Positions 48,894 to 57,347 of a stretch of 64,000 nt of DNA are shown piece by piece. This stretch comes from Frankia alni ACN14a (lineage in GTDB: Bacteria > Actinomycetota > Actinomycetes > Frankiales > Frankiaceae). The notes beneath the pieces were generated by a model that saw nothing but the letters and a program-made list of their open reading frames with translations, was not told the DNA's origin and made no database searches. The DNA lies in NCBI RefSeq assembly GCF_000058485.1, contig NC_008278.1, positions 5,264,962 through 5,328,961 of the forward strand, given 5' to 3'. Positions within the stretch are counted from its first letter, which is position 1; each line of letters begins with the position of its first letter. The translations under genes were made by a program, and so were the position numbers.

Positions 48894-51164
48894 ATGCTCG
48901 ACACGCCGGCCGGACTCCACGCCGATCCACAGCCCCGCCCGACCCTCGATCTGGTCGCTGACCCCGAAAAGCACGGTGCCGGTGACCCCGGGTCGCCGGT
49001 CGACAGGAAGCCGCACGCCGCAGCCGGGTTGCGCATCAACCGCATCCACACGAAACCCGGCGTTCATCCCTTCGACGAGGTCCGGTGGGATCGGCGGGAC
49101 GTCGTCACGACCAACTGGCGAGACGGTTCGGCCAACTTCCGGCAGCGCGGGGTTGAGTTTCCCTCGTTCTGGTCGTCCGCGGCGGCGACCATCGTTGCCA
49201 GCAGGTACTTCCACGGCGCACTCGGCCACAGGGAACGAGAGTGGTCCCTACGGCAGCTCATCGAGAGGGTGGTACGCCCCTACGTGCACGCCGGCCGTGA
49301 GCACGGATACTTCGCGTCCGACGACGACGCGGAGATTTTCGAACACGAGCTGATCTGGCTGCTGCTCCACCAGGCATTCAGCTTCAACAGCCCGGTGTGG
49401 TTCAACGTGGGCACCGACCTGCCCCAGCAGGTCGCCTCGTGCTTCATCCTCGCCGCCGACGACAGTCTTGACTCCGTCCTGGACTGGTACCGCGACGAGG
49501 CGTTGCTCTTCCGGGGCGGTGCCGGCTCGGGGGTGAACCTCTCCCGGATGCGCTCCACGGCCGAACTGCTGCCCTCGGGGCGGCCCGCGCCGGGTCCGGT
49601 GAGCATCATGCGCGGGGCTGATGCATCGGCGGGGAGCATCCGCACGGGCGGAGCCCCTCGGCCAGCCACGAAGATCGTCATTCTCGACGTGGATCATCCC
49701 GACATCGCCGACTTCATCGAGTGCAAGGCACGCGAGGAGCGGAAGATCCGCGCCCTGCACGACGCCGGATTCGACATGGACGTCGGCGGCCGGGACATCG
49801 ATTCCGTCCAGTTCCAGAACGCCAACAACGCGGTGCGGGTCAGCGACGCCTTCATGCGCGCCGTTGCAGCGGACCAGAGCATCGAGCTGCGCGCCCGAGG
49901 CGACGGCCAGACCGTCAGAACCGTCCCCGCCCGCAAGATCTTCCGCATGATTGCGCAGGCCGCCTGGGAGTGCGCCGATCCGGGGCTGCACTTCGACGAC
50001 ACGATCAACAGCTGGCACACCTGTCCCGCGAGTGGCCGGATCAGTGCCAGCAACTCCTGCAGCGAGTACATGCATCTGGACAATTCCTCGTGCACCCTGG
50101 GATCGCTGAACCTACTGCGGTTCCTGGGCAGGGATCGCCGCTTCGACGCGACGAGTTTTGCCGCCGCCGTCGAACTGGTGGTGCTCGCCATGGACATCTC
50201 GCTGTGCTTCGCCGAGGTGCCGTCCCGGCAGATCGGAGATGCCACCCGTTCCTTTCGTCAGCTCGGTGTCGGCCACGCGAACCTCGGTGCGCTGCTCATG
50301 GCCACCGGTCAGGCGTACGACAGCGAGGAGGGTCGGGCCACCGCCGCCGCGATCACCTCGCTGATGTCGGCGACGGCGTACCGACGCTCAGCGGAGATCG
50401 CCGCGGTACTCGGGCCCTATCCCGGTTTCACCGCGAACGCTGCCGCCCACCGCCGGGTGGTAGCCCGCCATTCCGCCGCGCACGCCGCTATCCGTCACCC
50501 GCCGGCGGCCCGGCGATCGATGGAGAAGAGCATCCACGAACAGGTCCTCCCCCGGGCGGGTCTGGAGTGGGAACGAGCCCTACTGCTCGGCGAGCGACAC
50601 GGCTGGCGCAACGCCCATCTGACGCTGATCGCACCCACCGGCACGACCGGCCTCGCGATGGACTGCGCCACCATGGGCATCGAACCCGATCTCGCGCTCG
50701 TCAAGGTCAGGAAAAGCGCAACGGGCTCGGCGATGCGGCTCGTGAACACGACGGTGCCGACGGCACTGCACGCCCTTGGGTATCCGCGGGCCGCAGTGGC
50801 CCGTATCGTGAGCTTCATCGCGGCGCACGGTCATGCCGTGGATGCGCCCGGGCTGCGCCCGGAACATCAGGCGGTCTTCGACTGCGCCCTCGGTCCACGT
50901 GCCATCGATCCGATGGGCCACGTCCGGATGATGGCCGCCGTACAGCCGTTCCTGTCCGGGGGTATCTCGAAGACGGTCAACCTCCAGGCGTCGGCCACGG
51001 TCGACGACGTCGCTGCCCTGTTGTACGCCGGATGGCGCAGGGGGCTGAAGGCATTGGCCGTGTACCGGGACTCCGCCAAGGTCGGCCAACCAATTTCCGG
51101 TGTCACCCTCCCGGTCGCGCCGGCGGGCCCTTCAGACGAGTACCTGGGCCAGCTGTCGGGGTAG
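48894..51164 (+). CDS. nrdJ: Class II (adenosylcobalamin-dependent) ribonucleotide reductase, C-terminally short form
   Basis: A 756-residue NrdJ homologue; the ATG at 48894 follows GAGGAGC. It reduces ribonucleotides to deoxyribonucleotides. The core is intact: FNSPVWFNVG, Cys183 in QQVASCFI and Cys401 in LDNSSCTLGSLN (redox pair), the radical Cys390 and Glu392 in SASNSCSEYMHLD, and the substrate loop LIAPTGTTGLAMDC. Differences from the usual actinobacterial NrdJ (about 950 residues): the conserved NPCSE reads NSCSE, and the protein ends soon after VYRDSAKVGQPISG. The roughly 200-residue tail with zinc/redox cysteines is missing, so re-reduction of the active site must occur in another way. 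It may be a secondary copy. Confidence 0.88.
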   Translation: MLDTPAGLHADPQPRPTLDLVADPEKHGAGDPGSPVDRKPHAAAGLRINRIHTKPGVHPFDEVRWDRRDVVTTNWRDGSANFRQRGVEFPSFWSSAAATIVASRYFHGALGHREREWSLRQLIERVVRPYVHAGREHGYFASDDDAEIFEHELIWLLLHQAFSFNSPVWFNVGTDLPQQVASCFILAADDSLDSVLDWYRDEALLFRGGAGSGVNLSRMRSTAELLPSGRPAPGPVSIMRGADASAGSIRTGGAPRPATKIVILDVDHPDIADFIECKAREERKIRALHDAGFDMDVGGRDIDSVQFQNANNAVRVSDAFMRAVAADQSIELRARGDGQTVRTVPARKIFRMIAQAAWECADPGLHFDDTINSWHTCPASGRISASNSCSEYMHLDNSSCTLGSLNLLRFLGRDRRFDATSFAAAVELVVLAMDISLCFAEVPSRQIGDATRSFRQLGVGHANLGALLMATGQAYDSEEGRATAAAITSLMSATAYRRSAEIAAVLGPYPGFTANAAAHRRVVARHSAAHAAIRHPPAARRSMEKSIHEQVLPRAGLEWERALLLGERHGWRNAHLTLIAPTGTTGLAMDCATMGIEPDLALVKVRKSATGSAMRLVNTTVPTALHALGYPRAAVARIVSFIAAHGHAVDAPGLRPEHQAVFDCALGPRAIDPMGHVRMMAAVQPFLSGGISKTVNLQASATVDDVAALLYAGWRRGLKALAVYRDSAKVGQPISGVTLPVAPAGPSDEYLGQLSG

Positions 51165-51186
51165 TCCACGATGCTCGGACGTGGCG

Positions 51187-52656
51187 TCAGGCCCGCAGCA
51201 GATGCCCGTCGCACCATCTGGCCGAGCCGTCGCATCCCGGCGCGGCACACAGTCTGTCACCTGTGCCCGTTGCACGGCGAAGCTGCCGACGGGCGCTGCG
51301 GCGCCACTTCTCGACATCGGGGTGGACGGCGGTCAGCTGCGGCCCGACCTGCCCGCTCCGAAACACCATGGCCAGCTTCGGCGGCACGACCGGTATCGGA
51401 TGACCGTCGGTTCCCGAGTCCGACGGCAGGTTCCCGCCCGCCCTCAGAACGGCCCACGAGACGGCATCGGCCAGGTCGACGGTCGCCCCTCCGGTCACTG
51501 TCAACATCGCGGTCATCTGCGCACGCCGGACGATCTCAAGCAGGGCATCGACCCGTCGAGGTGCGGCAGCGCGGTCGTCCGCGGCCGTGTCCGCTCCAGT
51601 GAGCTGCTCCAACGCCGAACGGAGCGTGGCGGCGGACTGGGCGTCGAGCTCGCCGTCGAGCCGGGTCATGCCCTCGGGTAGATCCGTCAGCCACAAGCCG
51701 CGGCGGGCGCGTGTGTGCTCCGGCGGGGCCGTTGTCGTGATGCCGGTCGCGGACCGACCGTGGTCACTGTCCCGGACCGGCGACACGCCGTCTTCGGCCA
51801 CGCCGTCCGAGGCACTCCGATGGGCCGGGCCCACCATCACGTCCTCGTTCACCACGTCGCCGTTCACCACGTCGCCATCGGCACAACCGTCGGTCTCGGA
51901 GGCGTCACCGTTCTTCCGGGCGTCACCGTCCTCTCGGGCGTCATCGGCCTCGGGCGCGTTGCCGTGGCTTCCGGCGGGCGGGGAAGAGGCACCCGAGGCA
52001 GCCCCATCAGAGCCGCGGCCGGTCGTGGACGTGGGACCCTCCGCCTCGGGAGGATCGACCTTGGGGGGATCAGCCCCAGGTGGATCCGCCCCAGGTGGAT
52101 CGGCCTCCTTCGATCCGGCGGGGGACTGTGAGACCCGCTGGTGAATGCGCTGACCGATTCTGGTCAGCTCGGCGGGATCGAACATCGCCGCCTGTTCGAT
52201 CAGGCAGGACTCCGCATCCGCGACGACGTCGGCGGTCGTCAGAGCCGGCATCGAGCGCGTCACTCGGAATATCACCAGGGCCTGCTCGACGGTGATTCTG
52301 CCCTCTGCCAACGCAGAGCCCGTCGCTGTCAACGGACCGTCCAGGGCGGCAGCGAGTTCGAGCAGGTGGCGCGCGTCGATCGGACGGACCCGCAACCGCT
52401 CCCGCAGCCACTCCTGTGTGCTCTCCGCTCCGACCCGCAGAGCCATGCCCCGTCCCTGTACCTCCCGGACGAGCTGGAGGCGCAGGGCGGCCAACCGGGA
52501 GAGCGCGGCGGCGCTCTCATCCACGGCAAGCGCCAGCTCCGCGTCAGACAACGGCCACATCGGCGCGTCCAGAACGCCGTCGACAGAGGTGTGGACGGCA
52601 GCCATCCCGGCGACGAGGCCGAGCGGCGATACAAACGAGTCGGCGATCAACGTCAT
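51187..52656 (-). CDS. DUF222 / 13E12-repeat protein with truncated HNH endonuclease domain
   Basis: A 489-residue protein, ATG 52656. The DUF222 part is typical (LSDAELALAVDESAAALSRLAALRLQLVREVQGRG, then LRVRPIDARHLLELA). Residues about 180-300 form a low-complexity insert with ADPPGADPPG and VVNGDVVNED repeats. The C-terminal HNH domain normally runs C-x3-GC-x8-H followed by about 40 residues with the second His and Asn. Here it stops after DRLCAAPGCDGSARWCDGHLLRA, so the catalytic part is missing. The stop lies 23 bp from the convergent end of nrdJ. The frame is otherwise intact; nuclease activity is unlikely. DUF222-HNH genes are abundant, mobile-like families in actinobacteria. Confidence 0.82.
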   Translation of the reverse strand: MTLIADSFVSPLGLVAGMAAVHTSVDGVLDAPMWPLSDAELALAVDESAAALSRLAALRLQLVREVQGRGMALRVGAESTQEWLRERLRVRPIDARHLLELAAALDGPLTATGSALAEGRITVEQALVIFRVTRSMPALTTADVVADAESCLIEQAAMFDPAELTRIGQRIHQRVSQSPAGSKEADPPGADPPGADPPKVDPPEAEGPTSTTGRGSDGAASGASSPPAGSHGNAPEADDAREDGDARKNGDASETDGCADGDVVNGDVVNEDVMVGPAHRSASDGVAEDGVSPVRDSDHGRSATGITTTAPPEHTRARRGLWLTDLPEGMTRLDGELDAQSAATLRSALEQLTGADTAADDRAAAPRRVDALLEIVRRAQMTAMLTVTGGATVDLADAVSWAVLRAGGNLPSDSGTDGHPIPVVPPKLAMVFRSGQVGPQLTAVHPDVEKWRRSARRQLRRATGTGDRLCAAPGCDGSARWCDGHLLRA

Positions 52657-53122
52657 GTGGCCGACTGTAATTCACGTACATACCCGCGTCGATCGCGTGT
52701 CAGCAATTTGGCGTTCCGGTCGTCAAACTTTCCAAGAAGAGCGCCAGATCATGGCGGTACTGACCACCACCATGATTCGATCGGACCCGACTCCCGCGCG
52801 AGAGGCAGGACGAGGTATCGTGACTGTGATGGCTGACCTGCAACAAAGAGAAAAGGGGAGATCCAGATATCCCCTCGGCTGCTACCGATCCGACGGCTCG
52901 CGCGGTGCAACGAATCTCCCGTCTTCTTCCGCCGAGCGCCGCGAGATTCAAGGGCGGACAAAGGAAGCCGTCCTTTGTCCGTACGCCGCATCGGGGCGGT
53001 GTCCCGCTGTCCTCCGGTTGTTCCGAGCCTCTGCTGCGGGGGCCGGCCACCGGATCCGAGCTTCCGTCCAGGACCGCTGATCAGCGCGGGACCACAGGCC
53101 GGCATGGTGAACAATCGAGGGC
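52657..53122. other. Divergent spacer between DUF222 and pxpA genes
   Basis: No clear gene. A possible small frame starts at GTG 52820 (VTVMADLQQREKG) and runs to 53080 (about 86 residues, Cys/Arg/Ser-rich) but has no ribosome-binding site or family. GGGGAGAT-CCAG-ATATCCCC (52855-52874) forms a small stem with one mismatch. Confidence 0.4.
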
Positions 53123-54019
53123 ATGGCCGACGTAGGAGCTGTCCACCAACGCGAGGAAGGCCCACGGGACCGGACGCCGCTCGCCGTCGGTGTGGCGGGC
53201 GCCGCGACGGCGCCGGCCACCGAGATGCCGTCCGGCGGCCGGCCAGCACCTGGTTCCGAGGGGCGCGTCCTGGACCTCAACGCCGACCTCGGTGAGGGCT
53301 TCGGGATCTGGCGCCTCACCGACGACGAGGCGCTGCTGGGCCTGGTGACAAGCGCCAACGTGGCATGCGGCTTCCACGCCGGGGATCCGGCGACCATGCG
53401 ACGCACCTGCGATCATGCTGTCCGGCTGGGGGTACGTATCGGTGCTCAGGTCGGCTATCGCGACCTCGCCGGATTCGGCCGGCGACGCATCGACATGGAT
53501 CCGGCCGACCTCCGTGACGATGTCACCTACCAGCTCGGCGCGCTCGACGCCTTCGCCCGGGCCGCCGGTGATCGAGTGCGCTACGTCAAGCCGCACGGGG
53601 CGCTCTACAACACGATCGTCGCCGACGAGGACCAGGCGCAGGCGGTGGTCGACGCGGTCCGCGGGTATGACACGGCGCTGCCGGTACTCGGCCTACCCGG
53701 CTCGGTCTGGTTGCGGCAGGCCGCCGCTGCCGGCCTGGTGACAGTCGGCGAGGCGTTTGCCGATCGCGCCTACACCCCGGCGGGCACGCTCGTCTCCCGC
53801 CGTAGCCCTGGCGCCGTGCTGCACGATCCGGACGCCGTGGTGGCGCGAGGCGTACGGATGGCCACCGAGGGAACTGTGCTCAGCGAACAGGGCACACCGG
53901 TACGGATACTCGCCCGATCCCTCTGCGTCCACGGCGACACCCCGGGCGCCGTGGAGGTGGTCAGGCGGCTGCGCGATGCTCTGCGCCACGCCGGTGTCGC
54001 GCTGTCGCCGTTCTGCTGA
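53123..54019 (+). CDS. pxpA: 5-oxoprolinase subunit A (LamB/YcsF family)
   Basis: A 298-residue protein; homology starts at [24 protein letters not shown] (residue about 50), so ATG 53123 gives a 48-residue extension and ATG 53225 is an alternative. Conserved blocks: [66 protein letters not shown] and [18 protein letters not shown]. With PxpB and PxpC it forms the prokaryotic 5-oxoprolinase that hydrolyses pyroglutamate to glutamate with ATP. It is followed after 10 bp by pxpB. Confidence 0.93.
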   Translation: MADVGAVHQREEGPRDRTPLAVGVAGAATAPATEMPSGGRPAPGSEGRVLDLNADLGEGFGIWRLTDDEALLGLVTSANVACGFHAGDPATMRRTCDHAVRLGVRIGAQVGYRDLAGFGRRRIDMDPADLRDDVTYQLGALDAFARAAGDRVRYVKPHGALYNTIVADEDQAQAVVDAVRGYDTALPVLGLPGSVWLRQAAAAGLVTVGEAFADRAYTPAGTLVSRRSPGAVLHDPDAVVARGVRMATEGTVLSEQGTPVRILARSLCVHGDTPGAVEVVRRLRDALRHAGVALSPFC

Positions 54020-54029
54020 AGGGACCGTG

Positions 54030-54836
54030 ATGCGCATCCTGCCCTGCGGGGACGAAGCACTGCTCGTCGAGGTTGCGAACCTGCGGGAGGCCGAGGCCCT
54101 CTACGGACGGCTACGGCGGGATCCCCCGCCGGGGGTCATCGACATGGTGCCGGCAGCGCGTACCGTCCTCATCGCCTTCGACCCGGCGGCCACCGGACCA
54201 GCCCGACTCCGGGCCCTGCTGCACGGGATGTCAGCCGCGCCGCTCGACCGGGAGCAGCAGTCCGACGGTGCGCCCGGTCTCGACACGCCCCGTTCCGACA
54301 CACCCCGTTCCGACACGCCCGGTCCCGACACACCCGGTCACACGGCCGCCGCTTCACACGCGGTGGTACCCGGTAGCGACCCTCGCTGCCCCGCCGGTGC
54401 CGATCCGATCGGCACGAAGGCGAAGGACTCACCGGCAACCGTGACCATTCCCGTGCGTTACGACGGTCCCGACCTGGTCGACGTCGCGCGGCTCACAGGG
54501 CTGACACCGGCGCAGATCGTCGAACGGCACCTGCGCGGGCGGCACAGGGTGGCGTTCTGCGGTTTCGCGCCGGGTTTCGCGTACATCGCCGGTCTGGATC
54601 CTGCCCTGCGGGTACCCCGCCGGGACAGCCCGCGCACGCGGGTGCCGGCAGGTGCCGTGGCGATCGCCGACGAGTTCTCCGGCGTGTACCCCCGTGCCTC
54701 GCCCGGTGGATGGCATCTGATCGGCCAGACCGATCTGGCCGTCTTCGACCTCACGCACGATCCGCCCGCGCTGCTCGCGCCAGGCACTCTGGTGCGCTTC
54801 GTCGCGGTGGGCGCCGCCCGGGCGGTGTGGGCGTGA
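54030..54836 (+). CDS. pxpB: 5-oxoprolinase subunit B (KipI/allophanate hydrolase subunit 1 family)
   Basis: A 268-residue protein starting at ATG 54030 (the GTG three bases earlier is also in frame). The N-terminal domain MRILPCGDEALLVEVANL is joined to the C-terminal cyclophilin-like domain (VTIPVRYDGPDLVDVARLTGL, VAFCGFAPGFAYIAGL, VPAGAVAIADEFSGVYPRASPGGWHLIG). Between them is a linker of about 60 residues with a TPRSDTPRSDTPGPDTPG repeat that ordinary PxpB proteins lack. The stop codon overlaps the pxpC start (GTGA), so the subunits are translationally coupled. Confidence 0.93.
   Translation: MRILPCGDEALLVEVANLREAEALYGRLRRDPPPGVIDMVPAARTVLIAFDPAATGPARLRALLHGMSAAPLDREQQSDGAPGLDTPRSDTPRSDTPGPDTPGHTAAASHAVVPGSDPRCPAGADPIGTKAKDSPATVTIPVRYDGPDLVDVARLTGLTPAQIVERHLRGRHRVAFCGFAPGFAYIAGLDPALRVPRRDSPRTRVPAGAVAIADEFSGVYPRASPGGWHLIGQTDLAVFDLTHDPPALLAPGTLVRFVAVGAARAVWA
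54281..54340. repeat. 15-bp repeat encoding a Ser/Thr-Pro-Asp linker in pxpB
   Basis: Four near-identical 15-bp units at 54281, 54296, 54311 and 54326 (CGACACGCCCCGTTC and variants) encode DTPRS/DTPGP pentads. The array keeps the frame and lengthens the interdomain linker. Confidence 0.9.
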
Positions 54837-55738
54837 CGGGACCAGCGGAACCGTCCGGCGAGATCGCGATTGTGGCCTCGGGCCCGCTTGCCACCGTGCA
54901 GGATCTTGGCCGCCCCGGACTCGCGCACCTGGGAATCACCCGATCCGGCGCCGTCGATCGTCCCAGCCTGCTCCTGGCGAACCGGCTGGTGGGCAACCTG
55001 ACCAGCGCGGCAGCCATCGAAATCACCTATGGCGGCCTGATCGTCCGATTCACCCACCCCGGACTGATCGCCCTCACCGGCGCGCCCTGCCCGCTCGAGC
55101 TCTCGGGCCGTGAGATCGGGATGTACGCGCCGGTTGACGTGCAGGCGGGCGCGCTGCTTCGGGTCGGCGCCCCCACCCGGGGCGTGCGTACGTATCTGGG
55201 AATCCGCGGTGGGGTGGACGTACCGGCCGTGCTGGGCTCCAGGTCCCGAGACACCCTCGCCGGCATCGGACCCGAACCGCTGGTGGCCGGTGCACGCCTT
55301 GCACTCGGCCGGGAGAGGTCCGATCCACCGACGGTCGATCTCGCGCCCCATGCCCGCTATGCCGACGAGCCCGAGCTTCATGTGCTGGCCGGTCCGCGTG
55401 CAGACTGGTTTGCCACGGACGCGATTCTGGCGTTGTGGGCGAAGACCTACGAGGTCACGACCGACAGTGATCGCGTCGGTGTCCGACTACGCGGTCCCGC
55501 GATGCGTCGGCACATCACCGCCGAGCTGCCCTCCGAGGCGGTCGTCGCCGGCGGCATCCAGATCCCCCCGAGCGGCCAACCGGTGATCTTTCTCGCCGAT
55601 CATCCCGTCACGGGCGGCTATCCCGTCCTGGGCGTCGTCGCGGTCGAGGATCTTCCCTTGGCCGCGCAGTGCCGGCCCGGTCAGCGACTTCGATTCCGAC
55701 CCGCCCGCAGGGCCGTGAACGGCCTGCCGGACCGATGA
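54833..55738 (+). CDS. pxpC: 5-oxoprolinase subunit C (KipA/allophanate hydrolase subunit 2 family)
   Basis: A 301-residue protein, GTG 54833 overlapping the pxpB stop. Blocks: LATVQDLGRPGLAHLGITRSGAVDRPSLLLANRLVGN, IEITYGGLIVRFTHPGLIALTGA, TYLGIRGGVDVPAVLGSRSRDTLAGIG, TDSDRVGVRLRGP and GGIQIPPSGQPVIFLADHPVTGGYPVLGVV. It forms the ATP-dependent ring-opening half of 5-oxoprolinase with PxpB. The operon pxpABC is complete and allows reuse of pyroglutamate formed from glutamine or N-terminal damage. Confidence 0.93.
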   Translation: MTGPAEPSGEIAIVASGPLATVQDLGRPGLAHLGITRSGAVDRPSLLLANRLVGNLTSAAAIEITYGGLIVRFTHPGLIALTGAPCPLELSGREIGMYAPVDVQAGALLRVGAPTRGVRTYLGIRGGVDVPAVLGSRSRDTLAGIGPEPLVAGARLALGRERSDPPTVDLAPHARYADEPELHVLAGPRADWFATDAILALWAKTYEVTTDSDRVGVRLRGPAMRRHITAELPSEAVVAGGIQIPPSGQPVIFLADHPVTGGYPVLGVVAVEDLPLAAQCRPGQRLRFRPARRAVNGLPDR

Positions 55739-55793
55739 CCGAGTCGACCCTCCCGCCGATGTGCGTCGTCCGGACCGGAGGCTCACCGGAAGG

Positions 55794-56444
55794 TCATCGC
55801 CAGGCGAAGACGGGCTGTTCGAACTCGGCGACGCGGGTGTGCCGGCCGTGCAGCACGAGCTCGGCGAACTGGTGGAGGATGGCGCCCGTCGGGGCGTGGA
55901 TGAGGCTGCCGAGCAACGGAAGCTGGATGACGGGCCGGTCGGACTCGGGAATGGCGAGAAAGCGTGGCGGCGCGCCCAGCTCGTCGAGCGGTACGACGTG
56001 GACCGAGGCGACCTCTCGAGCCTCCGGACTGGTGCTCTGCAGCCTCGAACCCGCCCAGAGCACCACCGGGGTCATCACGAAACCGGATCGGGTCGCGTAG
56101 TCGTCGAGGCTGCCGAGGACCTCCTCCGCCGACAGCTCGATTCCGACCTCCTCGGCAAGCTCGCGGCGCGCGGCGGTCGCGGCGTCCTCGCCAGGCTCCG
56201 CCCGACCGCCCGGCAACGCCCACTGCCCCGCGTGCGTCCGCAAACGGGCGGCCCGGCGGGTGAGCAGAAAACTGGGCCGGCCCTGCGCGTCCTCACCGAG
56301 AGCCACCGCCACGGCGGCGAGACGACGCCCCTCGGCAGGCAGTTCCTGCCGAGGGAAGCCGGCCACGGCCGCCGTCACCCTGGTTCGCAGGTCGACCATG
56401 TCCTCGGGAGTCACCTTGCCGTCAGAGGTCACCCTGACATGCAT
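55794..56444 (-). CDS. NUDIX hydrolase (CoA pyrophosphatase-like)
   Basis: A 216-residue protein; the start is uncertain between ATG 56444 and GTG 56432, as neither has a strong ribosome-binding site. The NUDIX box is complete: GGRAEPGEDAATAARRELAEEVGIEL (G-x5-E-x7-REL-x-EE-x-G). Upstream RRAARLRTHAGQWALPGG and the UPF0035-like N-terminal segment suit the CoA/acyl-CoA diphosphatase subgroup, which would cleave CoA to phosphopantetheine. It converges with pxpC at a 55-bp spacing. Confidence 0.87.
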   Translation of the reverse strand: MHVRVTSDGKVTPEDMVDLRTRVTAAVAGFPRQELPAEGRRLAAVAVALGEDAQGRPSFLLTRRAARLRTHAGQWALPGGRAEPGEDAATAARRELAEEVGIELSAEEVLGSLDDYATRSGFVMTPVVLWAGSRLQSTSPEAREVASVHVVPLDELGAPPRFLAIPESDRPVIQLPLLGSLIHAPTGAILHQFAELVLHGRHTRVAEFEQPVFAWR

Positions 56445-56517
56445 ACCAGCACGCGCGCCGACGTGGCGCCGGACGACCCTCACGCGGCGGCGCAAGCGCC
56501 GCCGCGTTCCGCTCGCC

Positions 56518-57228
56518 TCAGCTGTGGCTGCGACGTCGATGGCGTCCCAGGGCAGTGCGTCCGTCCGCAGGCTGGGCCGACCCCGCCGAGTCGACTCCGG
56601 CCGGTGTGCCCTCCCCGGTCGCGGGAGCTGACGGACGGTCACTCGGGTACACCTGCGGCTCGGACACGGGTGGCGCCAGCGTCTCCTCACGGGCGCCACG
56701 CGAGCGCAGGGTGGCGCGCTCGCGGCGCCGGCGGGCCGCGGCGACATCACGAACTCCGCGGACACTCAACCTGCCCCATGCCGTCGAGCCCAGGAAGAGG
56801 ACCACGGCGCCCAGACCGTAGAAGAAGCTGATCCACTCGACGGCCTGACGCGCGGACCCGCCGAGAGGCGCCCCGATCGAACCGAGATGCCACGGTCCGG
56901 CGAGGGTGGGACCGATGATGAACCAGGCCCCGGCGGCGATCGCCAACCAGGCCCCCAGCGCAGCGGTTCCCCTGTTGGTACTCGCCAGCAGCAGCAGACC
57001 ACCGACGAATGCCGCGATGCCCGGCAGGACCTCGAGCCAGAACCGCGCGGAGGTCCAGGTCCAGGGGTCGTCCGGGGTGAACGCGAAATCGAAGTAGGGG
57101 CCGACAAAGGGAATGAGCGCCCCCCAGATACCCAGGAGCATCAGCAGCAGGCCAGAGACAGCGCCACGGCTACGGGGGATGTGCCAGGCGCCCAGTCCGC
57201 GGGCGTCCGCGTTGACGACGTCAGCCAT
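56518..57228 (-). CDS. Four-helix membrane protein with Arg/Ser-rich cytoplasmic tail
   Basis: A 236-residue protein of unknown function. Four hydrophobic segments lie at residues about 22-45 (GAVSGLLLMLLGIWGALIPFVG), 65-84, 88-110 and 130-150, with PWTWTSARFWLEVLPGI between the first two, similar to small SPW-type membrane proteins. The last 80 residues are charged and repeat-free (RRRRERATLRSRG...). The ATG at 57228 is preceded by a GAGGAG-rich leader. No motif indicates activity. Confidence 0.75.
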   Translation of the reverse strand: MADVVNADARGLGAWHIPRSRGAVSGLLLMLLGIWGALIPFVGPYFDFAFTPDDPWTWTSARFWLEVLPGIAAFVGGLLLLASTNRGTAALGAWLAIAAGAWFIIGPTLAGPWHLGSIGAPLGGSARQAVEWISFFYGLGAVVLFLGSTAWGRLSVRGVRDVAAARRRRERATLRSRGAREETLAPPVSEPQVYPSDRPSAPATGEGTPAGVDSAGSAQPADGRTALGRHRRRSHS

Positions 57229-57347
57229 CGGTTGCTCCCTCTCCTCGGCCTACAGCAGGGAGGGTGCCCCGCGAGATGGTCAGCGAACCACCTGGTCAGG
57301 GCCCTGCGGAGCACTAGCCGACCGGGCGGGGGACGGCCGACGACCGG

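Noticed and set aside
52820-53080. Small gene starting GTG 52820.
   Set aside because: No ribosome-binding site, no recognisable domain, and composition like the other frames of the spacer.
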